Shown here one piece after another: positions 1 to 8,579 of a stretch of 18,493 nucleotides of DNA. Location of the stretch: assembly GCA_030849805.1 (NCBI GenBank), contig JASANZ010001835.1, forward strand, positions 1 through 18,493. The letters run 5' to 3'. Every line of letters starts with the position of its first letter. Within the stretch, counting starts at the first letter, position 1. Under the pieces are notes generated by a model. That model was not told the DNA's origin. It saw only the letters and a list, made by a program, of their open reading frames with translations, and ran no database searches. Position numbers and translations under genes: made by a program. The stretch is from Sergeia podlipaevii (lineage: Eukaryota; Euglenozoa; Kinetoplastea; Trypanosomatida; Trypanosomatidae).

Positions 1-209
1 TGCTCACCGCCGGCACGTTTGTGTACGTGGTGTGGGACACCAACACTGCCGCCGCCAAGGAGGAGGGCGAACTGCAGCTAAGACTAGAGATGCTAGGACT
101 GCTAGGTAGTGGAAGAAGAGCGGAGTATGCCTTGGTGGTGGAGCAAGAAGAAGACGAGCACCCAACAGGAGTGTCTGGAGTGGCAGAGGGGAGAAGGGGG
201 CTTAGGTAA
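1..209 (+). CDS. CRT-like transporter, C-terminal fragment (5' end outside window)
   Basis: The open frame enters at base 3 and ends with TAA at 207-209, giving about 68 residues of the C-terminus of a larger protein. The first visible residues read LTAGTFVYVVW, the end of a membrane helix, followed by a charged cytosolic tail (TAAAKEEGE...). This matches the end of the complete CRT-like transporter at 2381-4615, whose last helix reads LSVAALVYVMW and continues TDAEKVEGE: the VYV-x-W and K-x-EGE positions coincide. I infer a tandem paralogue of that transporter, in the same orientation and cluster. The later tail (acidic, then Gly/Arg-rich) is not conserved between the two. A GTG at 21 is not a real start, because the frame is open to the window edge. 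The family assignment rests on this short paralogue match only. Confidence 0.7.
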   Translation, partial: LTAGTFVYVVWDTNTAAAKEEGELQLRLEMLGLLGSGRRAEYALVVEQEEDEHPTGVSGVAEGRRGLR

Positions 210-295
210 ATGGAAAGCATCTTCTCTTGCTATCTTTTTGTATTTGCCTTCATGTTTGTTGTTGTAGACACGTGAAGATGTGGTAGTGGTGCGCG

Positions 296-320
296 TTTGG
301 TTTGGTTTGGTTTGGTTTGG
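296..320. repeat. (TTTGG)5 tandem repeat
   Basis: Five perfect copies of the pentamer TTTGG lie in the presumed 3' UTR of the upstream transporter fragment. It is a simple repeat with no evident function. Confidence 0.95.
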
Positions 321-424
321 TGAGCTGATAACTTAATATTGCTGTATTCTACGACTTTCCCTTGTAGTAGTAGTTTTCTTCTCCTCCCATGTGTTTGTCG
401 GAGAGTAAAGTATGAACAAAGGAA

Positions 425-460
425 ACACACACACACACACACATACATACATATATATAC
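425..460. repeat. Compound microsatellite (AC)9-(ATAC)2-(AT)n
   Basis: Nine AC units run into ATAC units and then AT units. It is an intergenic simple repeat and likely length-polymorphic. Confidence 0.9.
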
Positions 461-1285
461 ATTATGAATTGTTAGTATTGATGATTCACTAAACAGGTGT
501 ATATGCTATCATCAAGGCTAGTTTAGTGTATCGTGTTGAACGACGACGCCACTGAAGCCCCTCACTTTCTCTCATTCTTTCTCTCTTCCGTCTCTGTTTC
601 TCTATATTTTTTTTAATCCAGTTATTATTGTTGTTGCTGTTATAGGTCGCTCATACAGGTGCTGGTCATCAACGCCACCAGTTTGCGCAAAACTGCCACG
701 GAAGGGGGGATATATTTATCAGAACTTTTTTTTAAAAAAGAAAAAAAGGGAGAAGTGAGGTGAAGAGAAAAGGCTTATATAGAAATCACACATTCACAAA
801 ATATATTAAAAAGGAAAGAAATCCTTTACACGATAGTGGGAGAGAGCTATTTCACAAAGGTTTTTTAGCATCCCCTGTTTTGAACCTCCTCTAACGGCAC
901 TTTTATTTTATTTTTCCGCTCTTAAGTCTTTTATTTTTGTTCATTTATTAGGTAAGTCTGTGTGTGTGTGTATTCCGATTACTTCTTTTTTTTTTTCTTT
1001 TTTAAGTTCGTACGTATTGCTTCAGATATCAAACAGGGTTTTATTATTACTATTGCCTTTCCTTTTATTTCACTCGATAAAAGTAAACTTGTAGAAGGGG
1101 AGGATACAAGGGAAGAGAAAAAAAAAGGGTGGTAAAGCAGCAGCTAGTATATATCGACGGACGGATCAACGAAAACAAGACGTAAGTCAAAAGAAAAAAA
1201 AGAAAAAACAAGGAACAAAAAAGAAAGTCTGGTGTACTTTCTGGGCGGTGAGCTTATCGTTTTTTCTTTTCTTTTTTCCTTTTTT

Positions 1286-1316
1286 CTCCTTTTTTTCTCC
1301 TTTTTTTCTCCTTTTT
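1286..1316. repeat. 11-base tandem repeat CTCCTTTTTTT (about 2.8 units)
   Basis: Two full units (1286-1296 and 1297-1307) and a shortened third unit make up the right half of a longer pure pyrimidine tract starting near 1259. Such a tract could bind splicing factors, but several AG dinucleotides follow and no gene starts nearby, so its role is unclear. Confidence 0.85.
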
Positions 1317-1383
1317 CGACATTGTACCGCCTTGTACCTAGAGGAGGAAGGATCACGTTTACAAACACAAGGAGTGTATATAT

Positions 1384-1401
1384 AGAGAGAGAGAGAGAGA
1401 G
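1384..1401. repeat. (AG)9 microsatellite
   Basis: Nine AG units in intergenic DNA follow a short TATATATA run. Confidence 0.9.
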
Positions 1402-1815
1402 AAAGGAAAAGCAATTCGACGAAAAAAAAGGCATACAGCTCTTCTTGTAGTATTTAGCAATATCGGCGATAACAGAAAGGTGGGCAGCAAGAGTTTTTCC
1501 TTCCCACTATTTTTAGTTTTTAGTTTTACCATACACTTTTTTTTTCTTTTTTTTTTCTTTTTTTTAAGGAGTCGCTCTGTTAGTTGACTCTGAACATTTA
1601 CCAGCACCTTAATTTTTTTTAATCATTATTGCTGCTGAAAATTCTATATATATATATTTTTACCGCCTAATAATTATTGAACTAATTATTATTATTATTA
1701 TTTTGCAATAGCCCTCAACAAACAAAGAAAAAGAAAAAGCCTAGAGGTAAAGAAAAGAAGCATCAACTTCTCATATTTTTTTTTATTTTGTGTACATTCC
1801 TGTTTATTTCTTCGT

Positions 1816-1840
1816 TGTGTGTGTGTGTGTGTGTGTGTGT
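1816..1840. repeat. (TG)12 microsatellite
   Basis: Twelve TG units lie in the upstream region of the CRT-like gene. This is the longest dinucleotide run I see in the window. Confidence 0.95.
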
Positions 1841-2039
1841 TTCCTTCAAGGCGTATCATAACTTCATACAGCAGATATATTGGAGCTCCTTTCGCACACC
1901 GCAACGATAAATCAATAGAAAGCAGAGACAAGAAAAGGGAAGAGAAAATACCTTCCTGCTTATCATTGGAATAGGAGAAACAAGTCAACAAAAAAAAATT
2001 TACATAAAAGTAAATATAATTTTTTTTTGTTTGTTTGTT

Positions 2040-2075
2040 TGTTTTCAAGACATTTTTTTTTTCTCTTCTTTATAG
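2040..2075 (+). promoter_or_regulatory. Candidate polypyrimidine tract and spliced-leader acceptor for the CRT-like gene
   Basis: A long T/C tract (2051-2070) is followed immediately by TATAG, placing an AG at 2074-2075, about 305 bases before the ATG at 2381. A second candidate AG lies at 2141-2142 after another T/C tract. Trypanosomatid mRNAs usually receive the spliced leader at the first AG or so after such a tract. Which AG is used cannot be decided by eye. Confidence 0.4.
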
Positions 2076-2380
2076 GATTAGCCGTTTGGCATTCTTTCTT
2101 TCTTTCTTTTGGACTTTCTTTCTCTCTAATTCCTTTTGATAGTTGTCTAATTATTCTCTTTGAGACACGTTTTAACTTGTTTTAACTCTTTTTTTTGTTC
2201 TTTTTTTCTTCGTTTGTTGTTATTGCTAATAATACCTTTTTTTTACTATTATTGTTATCATTTCATTACTTGGAGCTTTATCATTATTAATATTATTGCT
2301 AGCGCTGTTTGAACACAGCGTTTCCTTTTTGTTTTTGATTGTTTTTTTTTCTACTTTTTTTTTTACTTGTATTTGCTATT

Positions 2381-4615
2381 ATGCAGAGAGAGAACAGTGG
2401 ACATGGAGGAGCTGCTCCGCTTCCGAAAGAGCTGGTGCTACCACCTCACCGCCGGACAGCAAGTCAAGATGACACCGCGGCTGCCGCGGCCAACGTCGTC
2501 ACATTTGACGAGAACGATGATGGCATCCTCCACGGTGCTGCACCCCAGACCCCCGCCTCGGCCCTTTCACTTCAACCTGGTGGGCTGGTTACTGAGTCAT
2601 CAGATGACTACTATCACGGTGTTGACGCCACCAAGCCGGCATCGACAGCGTCACCCGCAGGGGGCGGCGAGGATGCTCCGCCAGATCTTTTTGGACTTCA
2701 TGCGGATGTGTCGATGGACGTGGCGCCACTTGAAGGGGGAGGCGAGTTCCGAACCGACAACGCAGCTGGCGGCGGCGGCGGCGGCGGCGCAGCTGCAGAA
2801 GGAATGCAGGACGGTGAAGGAAGCAGCACGGACGACCTTTGTTGCTGTTGCAGTTCAGGAAATGCACAGAGGTCCCTCTCCAAGACAATGCGAGCGTTTC
2901 GTGAAACGGTGAACTCCTTCTGTGCTCGTGTTCGCGCCCTCACTCTACGTCAGATCATTGCGATCGTTGTGTTGGTGCTGCTTGTGATGGTGGGTAATGC
3001 CATGCAGATTCTAATGCTCAACTTCTGGCTCGTTAGCTTCCCGGCAGATGGCGCACCGGGCAACTACACAGCGTTTGCTGTTCCAGGTATTCTCTACTCC
3101 GGCTTTTTTCTTATTCTCCTTATTGTATATATGATCGTGAAACGGCCCAACATGAATTTTGCCAAGCACTGGTACGGCTGGGGCCTCCTAGTGGGGATTG
3201 GCTTCTGCGACACATTTAACAGCTGGCTCGCCACATACGCGGCCTCGCACACGTCTGAGGTGCTGCAAGCCCTCTTTACCAATTTATGTCCCCTTTATGC
3301 TGTGTTCATGTCCAAGTGGATTCTGCAAGACCCGCGGCGGTATCTCAACTGGTGGATCGTCGCCGTCTTTGTGCTGACCATTCTGGGTATCCTGGTAGCC
3401 TCCTTGTATAACCTTATCACAAAAGGAAATTCACCGAAAGGTAGTGAGCAATGGTGGATTCTCATCTTCTTTTTTTCTATCCCATTCCGTGTGCTCATGA
3501 ATGTGTGGCAGTCGCTTTACATGATCGTGTACACGAAGGACTCAGCGTTTGTTGGGTGGTTTCGTCAGTACTCTGCACGTGTGGCGGGCATGGGAGGTGG
3601 TGAACTCCTCTTAGACGTGCACATGGATGCGTCTGTAGCGGCGTTTGTGATTGAGGACGAGGCGCTTTACGAAGTCATCGAGCCTGGTGCTGATAGCGAG
3701 CAGCACGACAATGGTAATATTGGGGAGTGGGGCGCGGAAAAGACAAGAGAAAGGAGTAAGGACGGCGGCAGCGTGCGTGACCGTGTAGAGAAGGCTTGCG
3801 ATGGCAATGACAAGAACAATGGCCGCTCTCGCGAAGAAGACGATAGTCTTGATCACTGCTTGCCCGCCAGCGTAGACATGCCCGGTCCGCGTGAGTCGAC
3901 CGTTCTTTTCTCGGCTGAAGAGGAAGTCATAGGCATTGCTGGCAGCAACAGCTGCGGCAACAAGAAGAAGACGAAGGAACAAACGATTCAATCCGCTGCG
4001 GAGGCGGAGTTAAGCTCCGCACGGTATCACCAGGGAGAAGATACCATTGTAAAGGTACTCATGCTTGCCGCAGAGACGACTTTCCAGCTCATGTTTACGC
4101 TTGCCCTGCTGCCCGCAGATGCACTGCCGTGGTGGGGCAACAGCGATACAGTTAGCGCAACATGGCACAACTTTGTGGCAGGCGTCACGTGCGTCTTCAC
4201 CATCCCGAACAATTTTGCTTTTGGGTTCCTCTACACGCTTGGCTTTGTGTTCACCTACATTGGTTGCGCTTATCTTAATCATTACAGCGTTGCGCTCTGC
4301 TCGATCGTGAGTCAGCTCTCCTCCCCGCTAACAGCGCTGCTGCTAGTCATCGTACCCAAGTGGAACGTCATGGGCGAAGATGAGGGCAAGTGGTACTTCA
4401 ATGTTATCGCCATCATCCTGCTCTCTGTCGCCGCGCTCGTGTACGTTATGTGGGAGGAAATGACCGATGCGGAGAAGGTTGAGGGCGAGCGTGTGCTCAA
4501 GATGCGTAAGCTGCACTTGCACCTTACACTCCCAAGCAACCCGGACGCCAATGAGGGGGAGCTGGAGCTGGCAGCGGAGGCAACAAACACCTATACAGCG
4601 GAGGGAACCAAATAA
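2381..4615 (+). CDS. CRT-like (chloroquine-resistance-transporter family) membrane transporter
   Basis: The frame encodes 744 residues of a ten-helix protein of the drug/metabolite transporter superfamily that resembles the CRT-like family. By eye, membrane helices fall near residues 190-219, 231-254, 264-287, 293-316, 324-346, 358-385, 557-585, 606-628, 630-660 and 672-693. The family-like features are the helix 3-4 stretch with HTSEVLQALF and the LPADALP turn after helix 7. Family members move small solutes across acidic or plastid membranes: drugs and peptides in Plasmodium, glutathione precursors in plants. The substrate here is unknown. The protein has a 189-residue low-complexity N-terminus with a Gly run and a four-Cys cluster at 154-157 (possible palmitoylation), and a roughly 165-residue charged loop between helices 6 and 7. 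I chose the ATG at 2381; the frame is open upstream to 2339 but only through T-rich DNA encoding Phe and Leu. It is followed by 1.9 kb of intergenic DNA and preceded by a probable paralogue. Confidence 0.8.
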   Translation: MQRENSGHGGAAPLPKELVLPPHRRTASQDDTAAAAANVVTFDENDDGILHGAAPQTPASALSLQPGGLVTESSDDYYHGVDATKPASTASPAGGGEDAPPDLFGLHADVSMDVAPLEGGGEFRTDNAAGGGGGGGAAAEGMQDGEGSSTDDLCCCCSSGNAQRSLSKTMRAFRETVNSFCARVRALTLRQIIAIVVLVLLVMVGNAMQILMLNFWLVSFPADGAPGNYTAFAVPGILYSGFFLILLIVYMIVKRPNMNFAKHWYGWGLLVGIGFCDTFNSWLATYAASHTSEVLQALFTNLCPLYAVFMSKWILQDPRRYLNWWIVAVFVLTILGILVASLYNLITKGNSPKGSEQWWILIFFFSIPFRVLMNVWQSLYMIVYTKDSAFVGWFRQYSARVAGMGGGELLLDVHMDASVAAFVIEDEALYEVIEPGADSEQHDNGNIGEWGAEKTRERSKDGGSVRDRVEKACDGNDKNNGRSREEDDSLDHCLPASVDMPGPRESTVLFSAEEEVIGIAGSNSCGNKKKTKEQTIQSAAEAELSSARYHQGEDTIVKVLMLAAETTFQLMFTLALLPADALPWWGNSDTVSATWHNFVAGVTCVFTIPNNFAFGFLYTLGFVFTYIGCAYLNHYSVALCSIVSQLSSPLTALLLVIVPKWNVMGEDEGKWYFNVIAIILLSVAALVYVMWEEMTDAEKVEGERVLKMRKLHLHLTLPSNPDANEGELELAAEATNTYTAEGTK

Positions 4616-5752
4616 CTTGGTGCTTGGATGTAATGGCATATACTACCCGGTGCTCTATTGCTTCTAGTCTTGGTTATTTGACAACTATTATTTGTTGTTG
4701 CTGGTTGTTATTTTGTGCCTTTTGAATGCCATGGATAAACGTACTTCTACACATTTATATATATATATATGCACATGCGTAGTTGGTGCGAAGCGGGGGA
4801 AAAAATATATATATGGCAGCCCTCTGATGCAATTTGCGGTAGAGCTTTCTTTATTTGTTTACTGTTGCTATTTCTCCTCTTTATCCATCCTCCTCCCCCT
4901 GTCTCACAAAGGAAGAAATGAAGCGTATCTTCGTGCTTTTTTTTTTTTTGGTCGGTGTGCTGCCAGGTGTATATTGAATGGAAATACCTATTTATCTGCT
5001 GAAGATAATGGGGTGAATACGGTGTTTACGTTGATACATATACTATTTTTCCTTCTTTTTTTATCTTTCGTATTCATTACCCTTTGGAATGGCGCATACC
5101 TGAACGTTCGTCTGGTGTGTTGGGGGGAAGGAACCACACATCAATACGTACATGTATATTCATTCAATACACGCCCGCATGCACGCACTTTCTCTGTTTG
5201 TAAAAGTGGGGGAGGGGGGAATGAGACGGTTAGAGAAAGATGAAGGTCGCGCTCAGCAGTATTCGTTGACCTTCCTTTCTTTTTTTTTACTTTTTACTGA
5301 GTGTTTTTTTTTTCTTTTGCGAATCAATTGTTACATATGCAGTCATTCTTTCTTGATGATACTTTTCCTATCGTATATTTTTTTCTTAATTTTAACCAAA
5401 GGAAATATATGTTAACCAGGAGTGCGCCGTCACACATGCGAAGGAACCACATTTATATGCGTTTGCCTTAAACGGTGTGTGTGTGTGTGTATGTGTTGTT
5501 GTTGTTTTTTGAGGCATTGATAGCAGATTATCATCCCTGTGTCAAAAGCATCTATCGCATGAGCAGTGCTGCTCTAAATGGGGGAGAGAGGGAGAGAGAC
5601 ATAGTGATGTTAACGAGATGAAGGAATCTTCTTTTTTTTTAACTATGTTGTTATTGCACGATTAAGATTGATTTTGTGTGTGGTTCATTGTATTAAAAGC
5701 TAACGTGCGACTTTATGTTTTGTTTTGTTTTTTAAATCCTTTCTCTCTTAAC

Positions 5753-5772
5753 TTTTTTTTTTAAAAAAAAAA
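5753..5772. repeat. Perfect T10A10 palindrome
   Basis: Ten T residues are followed directly by ten A residues, with AACAG right after. The block is self-complementary. A shorter relative (T8A6) sits at 726-739. It is probably a by-product of homopolymer expansion. The T-run followed by CAG could also read as a splice-acceptor signal, but no gene starts within 700 bases. Confidence 0.9.
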
Positions 5773-6458
5773 CAGCTTTATTGCTGTGTGCGTCTGTGTG
5801 TAATTATTAACGGGTGCCTAAATGTGTAGGTGCGCGTGTGTGTTGAGCAAATCCAAAACAATCAAAAATAGAAGCACTTGCATGCAAAGCACAGAGAAGT
5901 ACTATTTGACAGTGGGAAAGAGGTTTGATTCATTGCCTTTTTCCCCAATTTTTCCTCCCTCTTTTCATCTTCTTAGTGAATAGTCTCTCAAGTTGTGTGA
6001 TCTGGAGAGAGGGGGGAGAGAAGGAGGAGGAGCTTTGTGAAAACGACAGCAGCGTCAAGGGAAAGCCCCCTCCGTCTACGGAGAACATCTAGCACATCCG
6101 GATGGTGCCTGTGACTGCTAGTAGAAGAAAGGAAGGCATGAGAGAAAGAACAGAAAAACTCAGAAGAAAAAAAAACGAGACAGGTGGAGAGGGGGGAGGT
6201 ATATGATGATGTCGCGTTTTGTGGTGTCTGTGTACATGTCTGAATGCTTGCAGTGCATGAGTTTTGTGCGTGTCGTATGCAAATGTATCTAAGATGCGAA
6301 ACAAAAAATATATATATGCATAATGGTCTCCATGTAACCCTCGCTCTTCAATGTGCTCAATATCAGCTCTCCGTCTTTAAAAGATTAAGAGTCTCATTGC
6401 TTATTATATATTTTCTTTCCGCTCGTTGGTGCTGTTGGTGGTGCTTCAAAAAAATATT

Positions 6459-6513
6459 TTTATTACTATTTTACATCTTTCTAGCTCTCGTGCTCTTTCT
6501 TATATATATATAG
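6459..6513 (+). promoter_or_regulatory. Candidate spliced-leader acceptor for the HprK-like gene
   Basis: A T-rich tract (6459-6482) ends in CTTTCTAG, with AG at 6483-6484, 30 bases before the ATG. A second AG at 6512-6513 follows a TATATATATA run and abuts the ATG directly. The TAG at 6511-6513 is also an in-frame stop just before the start codon, so translation cannot begin further upstream in this frame. This supports ATG 6514. Confidence 0.5.
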
Positions 6514-8220
6514 ATGAAAGGAAAAGGCGTTAGGCGTGCAGCAGCAGCGGCCGCCAAGCATTGGCGGCACATGCGCTTTGGTTCTCTCACAGAGCAGCTG
6601 TCCTCACCGCTCCAAGGAGAGCTAAGACTGCCCCTCTACGTCCCTCTCTCTCCTACCCACAGCGGCAAAGTTGCCACCACCTCCGCATCGTCCCCGGCGC
6701 ACATCTCACTGCAGCTCTCTAGTAATAGCGAGGAACTACTCTTGTGGTGGACTCTTGAGCACTTTCCCTTCTTCAAGAAGCTTGAGGAGGCGAGCCGTGT
6801 CTGCAATGCACACAAACAGCACCAGCAGCAGAAAACTGAAGGGGAGCCTTCCTTGTTGCTGGCGAGCAATCAAGTCAACATTCACGCCGGGCCCCCCAAT
6901 GGCATTGGATACCCTAAGGCAATTGAATTAGAGGTGGCGAACTGGGCTGAGGGCGTCTTTAAGGGCGAGGCATACGCCTATCATCATCTGTTAGATGGTC
7001 CCAGTAATGACGGCAGTGGAGGCGGTGAGAGCCGTTTCCTTAGCCCAGTGCGGTGGATTAACCAGGTGCTACTGGACGGCTTTGTCTCACGCCGTCTGGA
7101 TGCCCACGCCGGTGTGACCACCGCTGGCATGCTTCACGCTCGTCAAACCGCCGCGCGACTTGGCAAACAGTTGCCTGTGCATGAGCTGTCACCGTATTAC
7201 GCAGCAGATCACCTGCTCGGCGAGTGGTGCCTTTTTGGGGAACCGGACGACGTCATTCCACGTGCCACCACCACCACCGCCTCTGCAACTGGTAATAGTA
7301 ATAACAGCAAAGCGCAGGAGCACCTCCGGCGTGTGGCGCACCTCGCCCTTGCCAGTGCCGTGCTGCCTGCTTACCAAGGTGTGTGGCTCAACGCGGCTGT
7401 CGTGGCGCATCGTCATACCGGGGAGTCTGTCATGATTGTGGGGCCACAGCGATGTGGGAAGACGACCCTCGCGCTTCACTGTCTCACCGCCTGTCCAGAA
7501 CTGATGCTCACAGCGAGTGAGGACGTTTTCGTCGCAGCGGGCAGCTCCACCCCGTTGCTTGCCCAGGCCGGCGCAGCTGCTACTGCTGCTTCTGGCGGCC
7601 GCCTGCTGTTCGTGAGTATGCCAGGTGCTGTGGAAGTTGGCTTAGGCGCTGTGCTCGGCACGCTTCACCCCAACTCAACCCTTGCCGCCCACGTTCGTCC
7701 TGACTTCCTCTTGGACGGAAATCGCCGAGCTCTTGAAGCTCTGCTGCGCAACCCGGAAGGAGTGCTGTGGGACATGTCCCAGCGCTACCTTGTCCACGTT
7801 GCAGAAGCGTTTGGTGCCCCACAACGGTGGTGCCCTGCCGTGCTCGGTCCTCTCAAGGCCGTCGTGCTCCTGGACTGGGACGTGGAGGAGCTCCAACTTC
7901 CTCACGTCGTGCCCCACACCACTGTGTCGCGAGGATCTCTTCTTCATGGTGGACTAGATATACTTCAACAGCGCCTCGTCGACGAACGCCACCGCGGCGG
8001 CGGTGGTGGAAGCTCCCCATTGCTGCGTGGTCACTATCTCCTGCGCAGTCTCTACGACGAGGCTCAAGGCTTTGAGCGCCTCGTCGCACTACTCGAACAA
8101 GAATACGGCACTGCAACACAAGAGGCCCATACAACAGCCCCAGAACTCTACTGTGTCACGGGATCGGTTAGCTTTTCCGCAGCTACCAAGGTGGTGTGCG
8201 ATGCTCTCACTCACAGATAA
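6514..8220 (+). CDS. P-loop protein with an HPr-kinase-related fold (possible HprK-related kinase B type)
   Basis: The protein has 568 residues, no signal peptide and no membrane helix. A Walker A motif GPQRCGKTT lies at 310-318, preceded by WLNAAVV (291-297) and GES, and followed about 18 residues later by LTASEDVFVA (332-341), where Asp337 fits the acidic position after the P-loop in HPr-kinase-like proteins. Further parts fit my recollection of bacterial HprK-related kinase B: an N-terminal SNSEELLLWW segment (near residue 70), a block with LRNPEGVLWDMSQRY, then VVLLDWDVEE (450-459), and a C-terminal VTGSVSFSAA. If correct, it binds ATP and may phosphorylate a protein or small molecule, but no target is visible nearby and no PTS genes are present. 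The start is fixed by an in-frame TAG just upstream. It is the last gene of the plus cluster before the strand switch. The gene is certain, the P-loop is clear, and the family is an inference from memory. Confidence 0.6.
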   Translation: MKGKGVRRAAAAAAKHWRHMRFGSLTEQLSSPLQGELRLPLYVPLSPTHSGKVATTSASSPAHISLQLSSNSEELLLWWTLEHFPFFKKLEEASRVCNAHKQHQQQKTEGEPSLLLASNQVNIHAGPPNGIGYPKAIELEVANWAEGVFKGEAYAYHHLLDGPSNDGSGGGESRFLSPVRWINQVLLDGFVSRRLDAHAGVTTAGMLHARQTAARLGKQLPVHELSPYYAADHLLGEWCLFGEPDDVIPRATTTTASATGNSNNSKAQEHLRRVAHLALASAVLPAYQGVWLNAAVVAHRHTGESVMIVGPQRCGKTTLALHCLTACPELMLTASEDVFVAAGSSTPLLAQAGAAATAASGGRLLFVSMPGAVEVGLGAVLGTLHPNSTLAAHVRPDFLLDGNRRALEALLRNPEGVLWDMSQRYLVHVAEAFGAPQRWCPAVLGPLKAVVLLDWDVEELQLPHVVPHTTVSRGSLLHGGLDILQQRLVDERHRGGGGGSSPLLRGHYLLRSLYDEAQGFERLVALLEQEYGTATQEAHTTAPELYCVTGSVSFSAATKVVCDALTHR

Positions 8221-8450
8221 CAACAATAACAAAAAAAAAATAGCAATAAAAAGCATTTCAATATCAAAACGCGCACTCCGCCCTAACATTATTGTCTTCT
8301 TCCACAGCACACCTCTCAGTTCTTGTTCTCCTCTCCGCTCCACCCTTCATTATTTTTATTTTCATTTCCAAGATTCTCCTTTACACACAAGCCGCAAACA
8401 AATCACGCTTCGGTACGCCATGCGGAGCGTCCTCCGCACAGCAAACCGTA
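8221..8450 (+). other. 3' UTR of the HprK-like gene and tRNA-Lys upstream flank
   Basis: This is A-rich then T/C-rich sequence directly after the stop codon, with no gene visible. It is the last stretch of the plus-strand cluster before the tRNA genes and the convergent region. Confidence 0.7.
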
Positions 8451-8523
8451 GCTTCCCTAGCTCAGTCGGTAGAGCGCACGGCTCTTAACCGTGTGGTCGT
8501 GGGTTCGATCCCCACGGGGAGCG
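8451..8523 (+). tRNA. tRNA-Lys (anticodon CTT), copy 1
   Basis: A full cloverleaf can be drawn: acceptor GCTTCCC pairs with GGGGAGC (one T-G wobble), the D arm is GCTC/GAGC, the anticodon stem is CACGG/CCGTG around the loop CTCTTAA, and the T arm is GTGGG/CCCAC around TTCGATC. The anticodon CTT at 8484-8486 reads AAG, lysine. The discriminator base is G at 8523. The internal A box (TAGCTCAGTCGG) and B box (GGTTCGATCCC) are intact, and there is no intron. TTTTT at 8525-8529 is a Pol III stop. The gene lies just downstream of the last plus-strand protein gene. Confidence 0.97.
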
Positions 8524-8524
8524 C

Positions 8525-8529
8525 TTTTT
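8525..8529 (+). terminator. Pol III T5 terminator of tRNA-Lys copy 1
   Basis: Five T residues begin two bases after the discriminator, which is the usual Pol III stop. Confidence 0.85.
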
Positions 8530-8579
8530 CACAAATCGGACAAGCCGGAAGCCCACATCAATAACACCTACAAAAAGCG

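Larger units (their letters stand above)
210..2380 (+). other. Intergenic/UTR region between the two CRT-like genes
   Basis: I see no convincing gene in these 2.2 kb. The sequence is A+T-rich and dominated by pyrimidine tracts (for example 1259-1316, 1537-1565, 2040-2070, 2181-2213, 2321-2378), homopolymers and microsatellites. The open frames present are translations of low-complexity DNA (runs of Phe, Lys, Ser and Leu). It should hold the 3' UTR of the upstream gene and the 5' UTR and splice acceptors of the downstream transporter. The length leaves room for a non-coding RNA, but none is recognisable. Confidence 0.8.
4616..6513 (+). other. Intergenic/UTR region between the CRT-like and HprK-like genes
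   Basis: This is 1.9 kb of T-rich, microsatellite-bearing DNA: (GT)8 at 5475-5490, AT runs near 4762 and 6306, and many T homopolymers. The longest open frame (ATG at 4731, about 170 residues) is made of T-rich codons spread over homopolymers, and I do not accept it as a gene. The region should hold the 3' UTR of the transporter and the 5' UTR of the next gene. Confidence 0.75.

Noticed and set aside
2367..2912. Second plus-strand frame overlapping the start of the CRT-like gene (181 codons)
   Set aside because: It is out of frame with the transporter and has no recognisable domain. It is a shadow of the G+C-rich N-terminal coding region.
4731..5243. A roughly 170-codon plus-strand frame with hydrophobic stretches after the transporter
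   Set aside because: Hydrophobicity comes from T-rich codons over homopolymers. Base composition matches intergenic DNA rather than the neighbouring genes, and no family is recognisable.
6202..6243. Possible C/D snoRNA (TGATGAT box and CTGA)
   Set aside because: The boxes are too close together, and there is no terminal stem or internal C'/D' pair. A similar weak match near 11040-11083 was dropped for the same reason.
8292..8564. Plus-strand frame translating to AQSVERTALNRVVVGSIPTG and neighbours
   Set aside because: This is the translation of tRNA-Lys itself, a well-known source of false protein predictions. The frames at 8485-9060 (-), 10660-10860 (+) and 10882-11169 (-) likewise run through tRNA genes.
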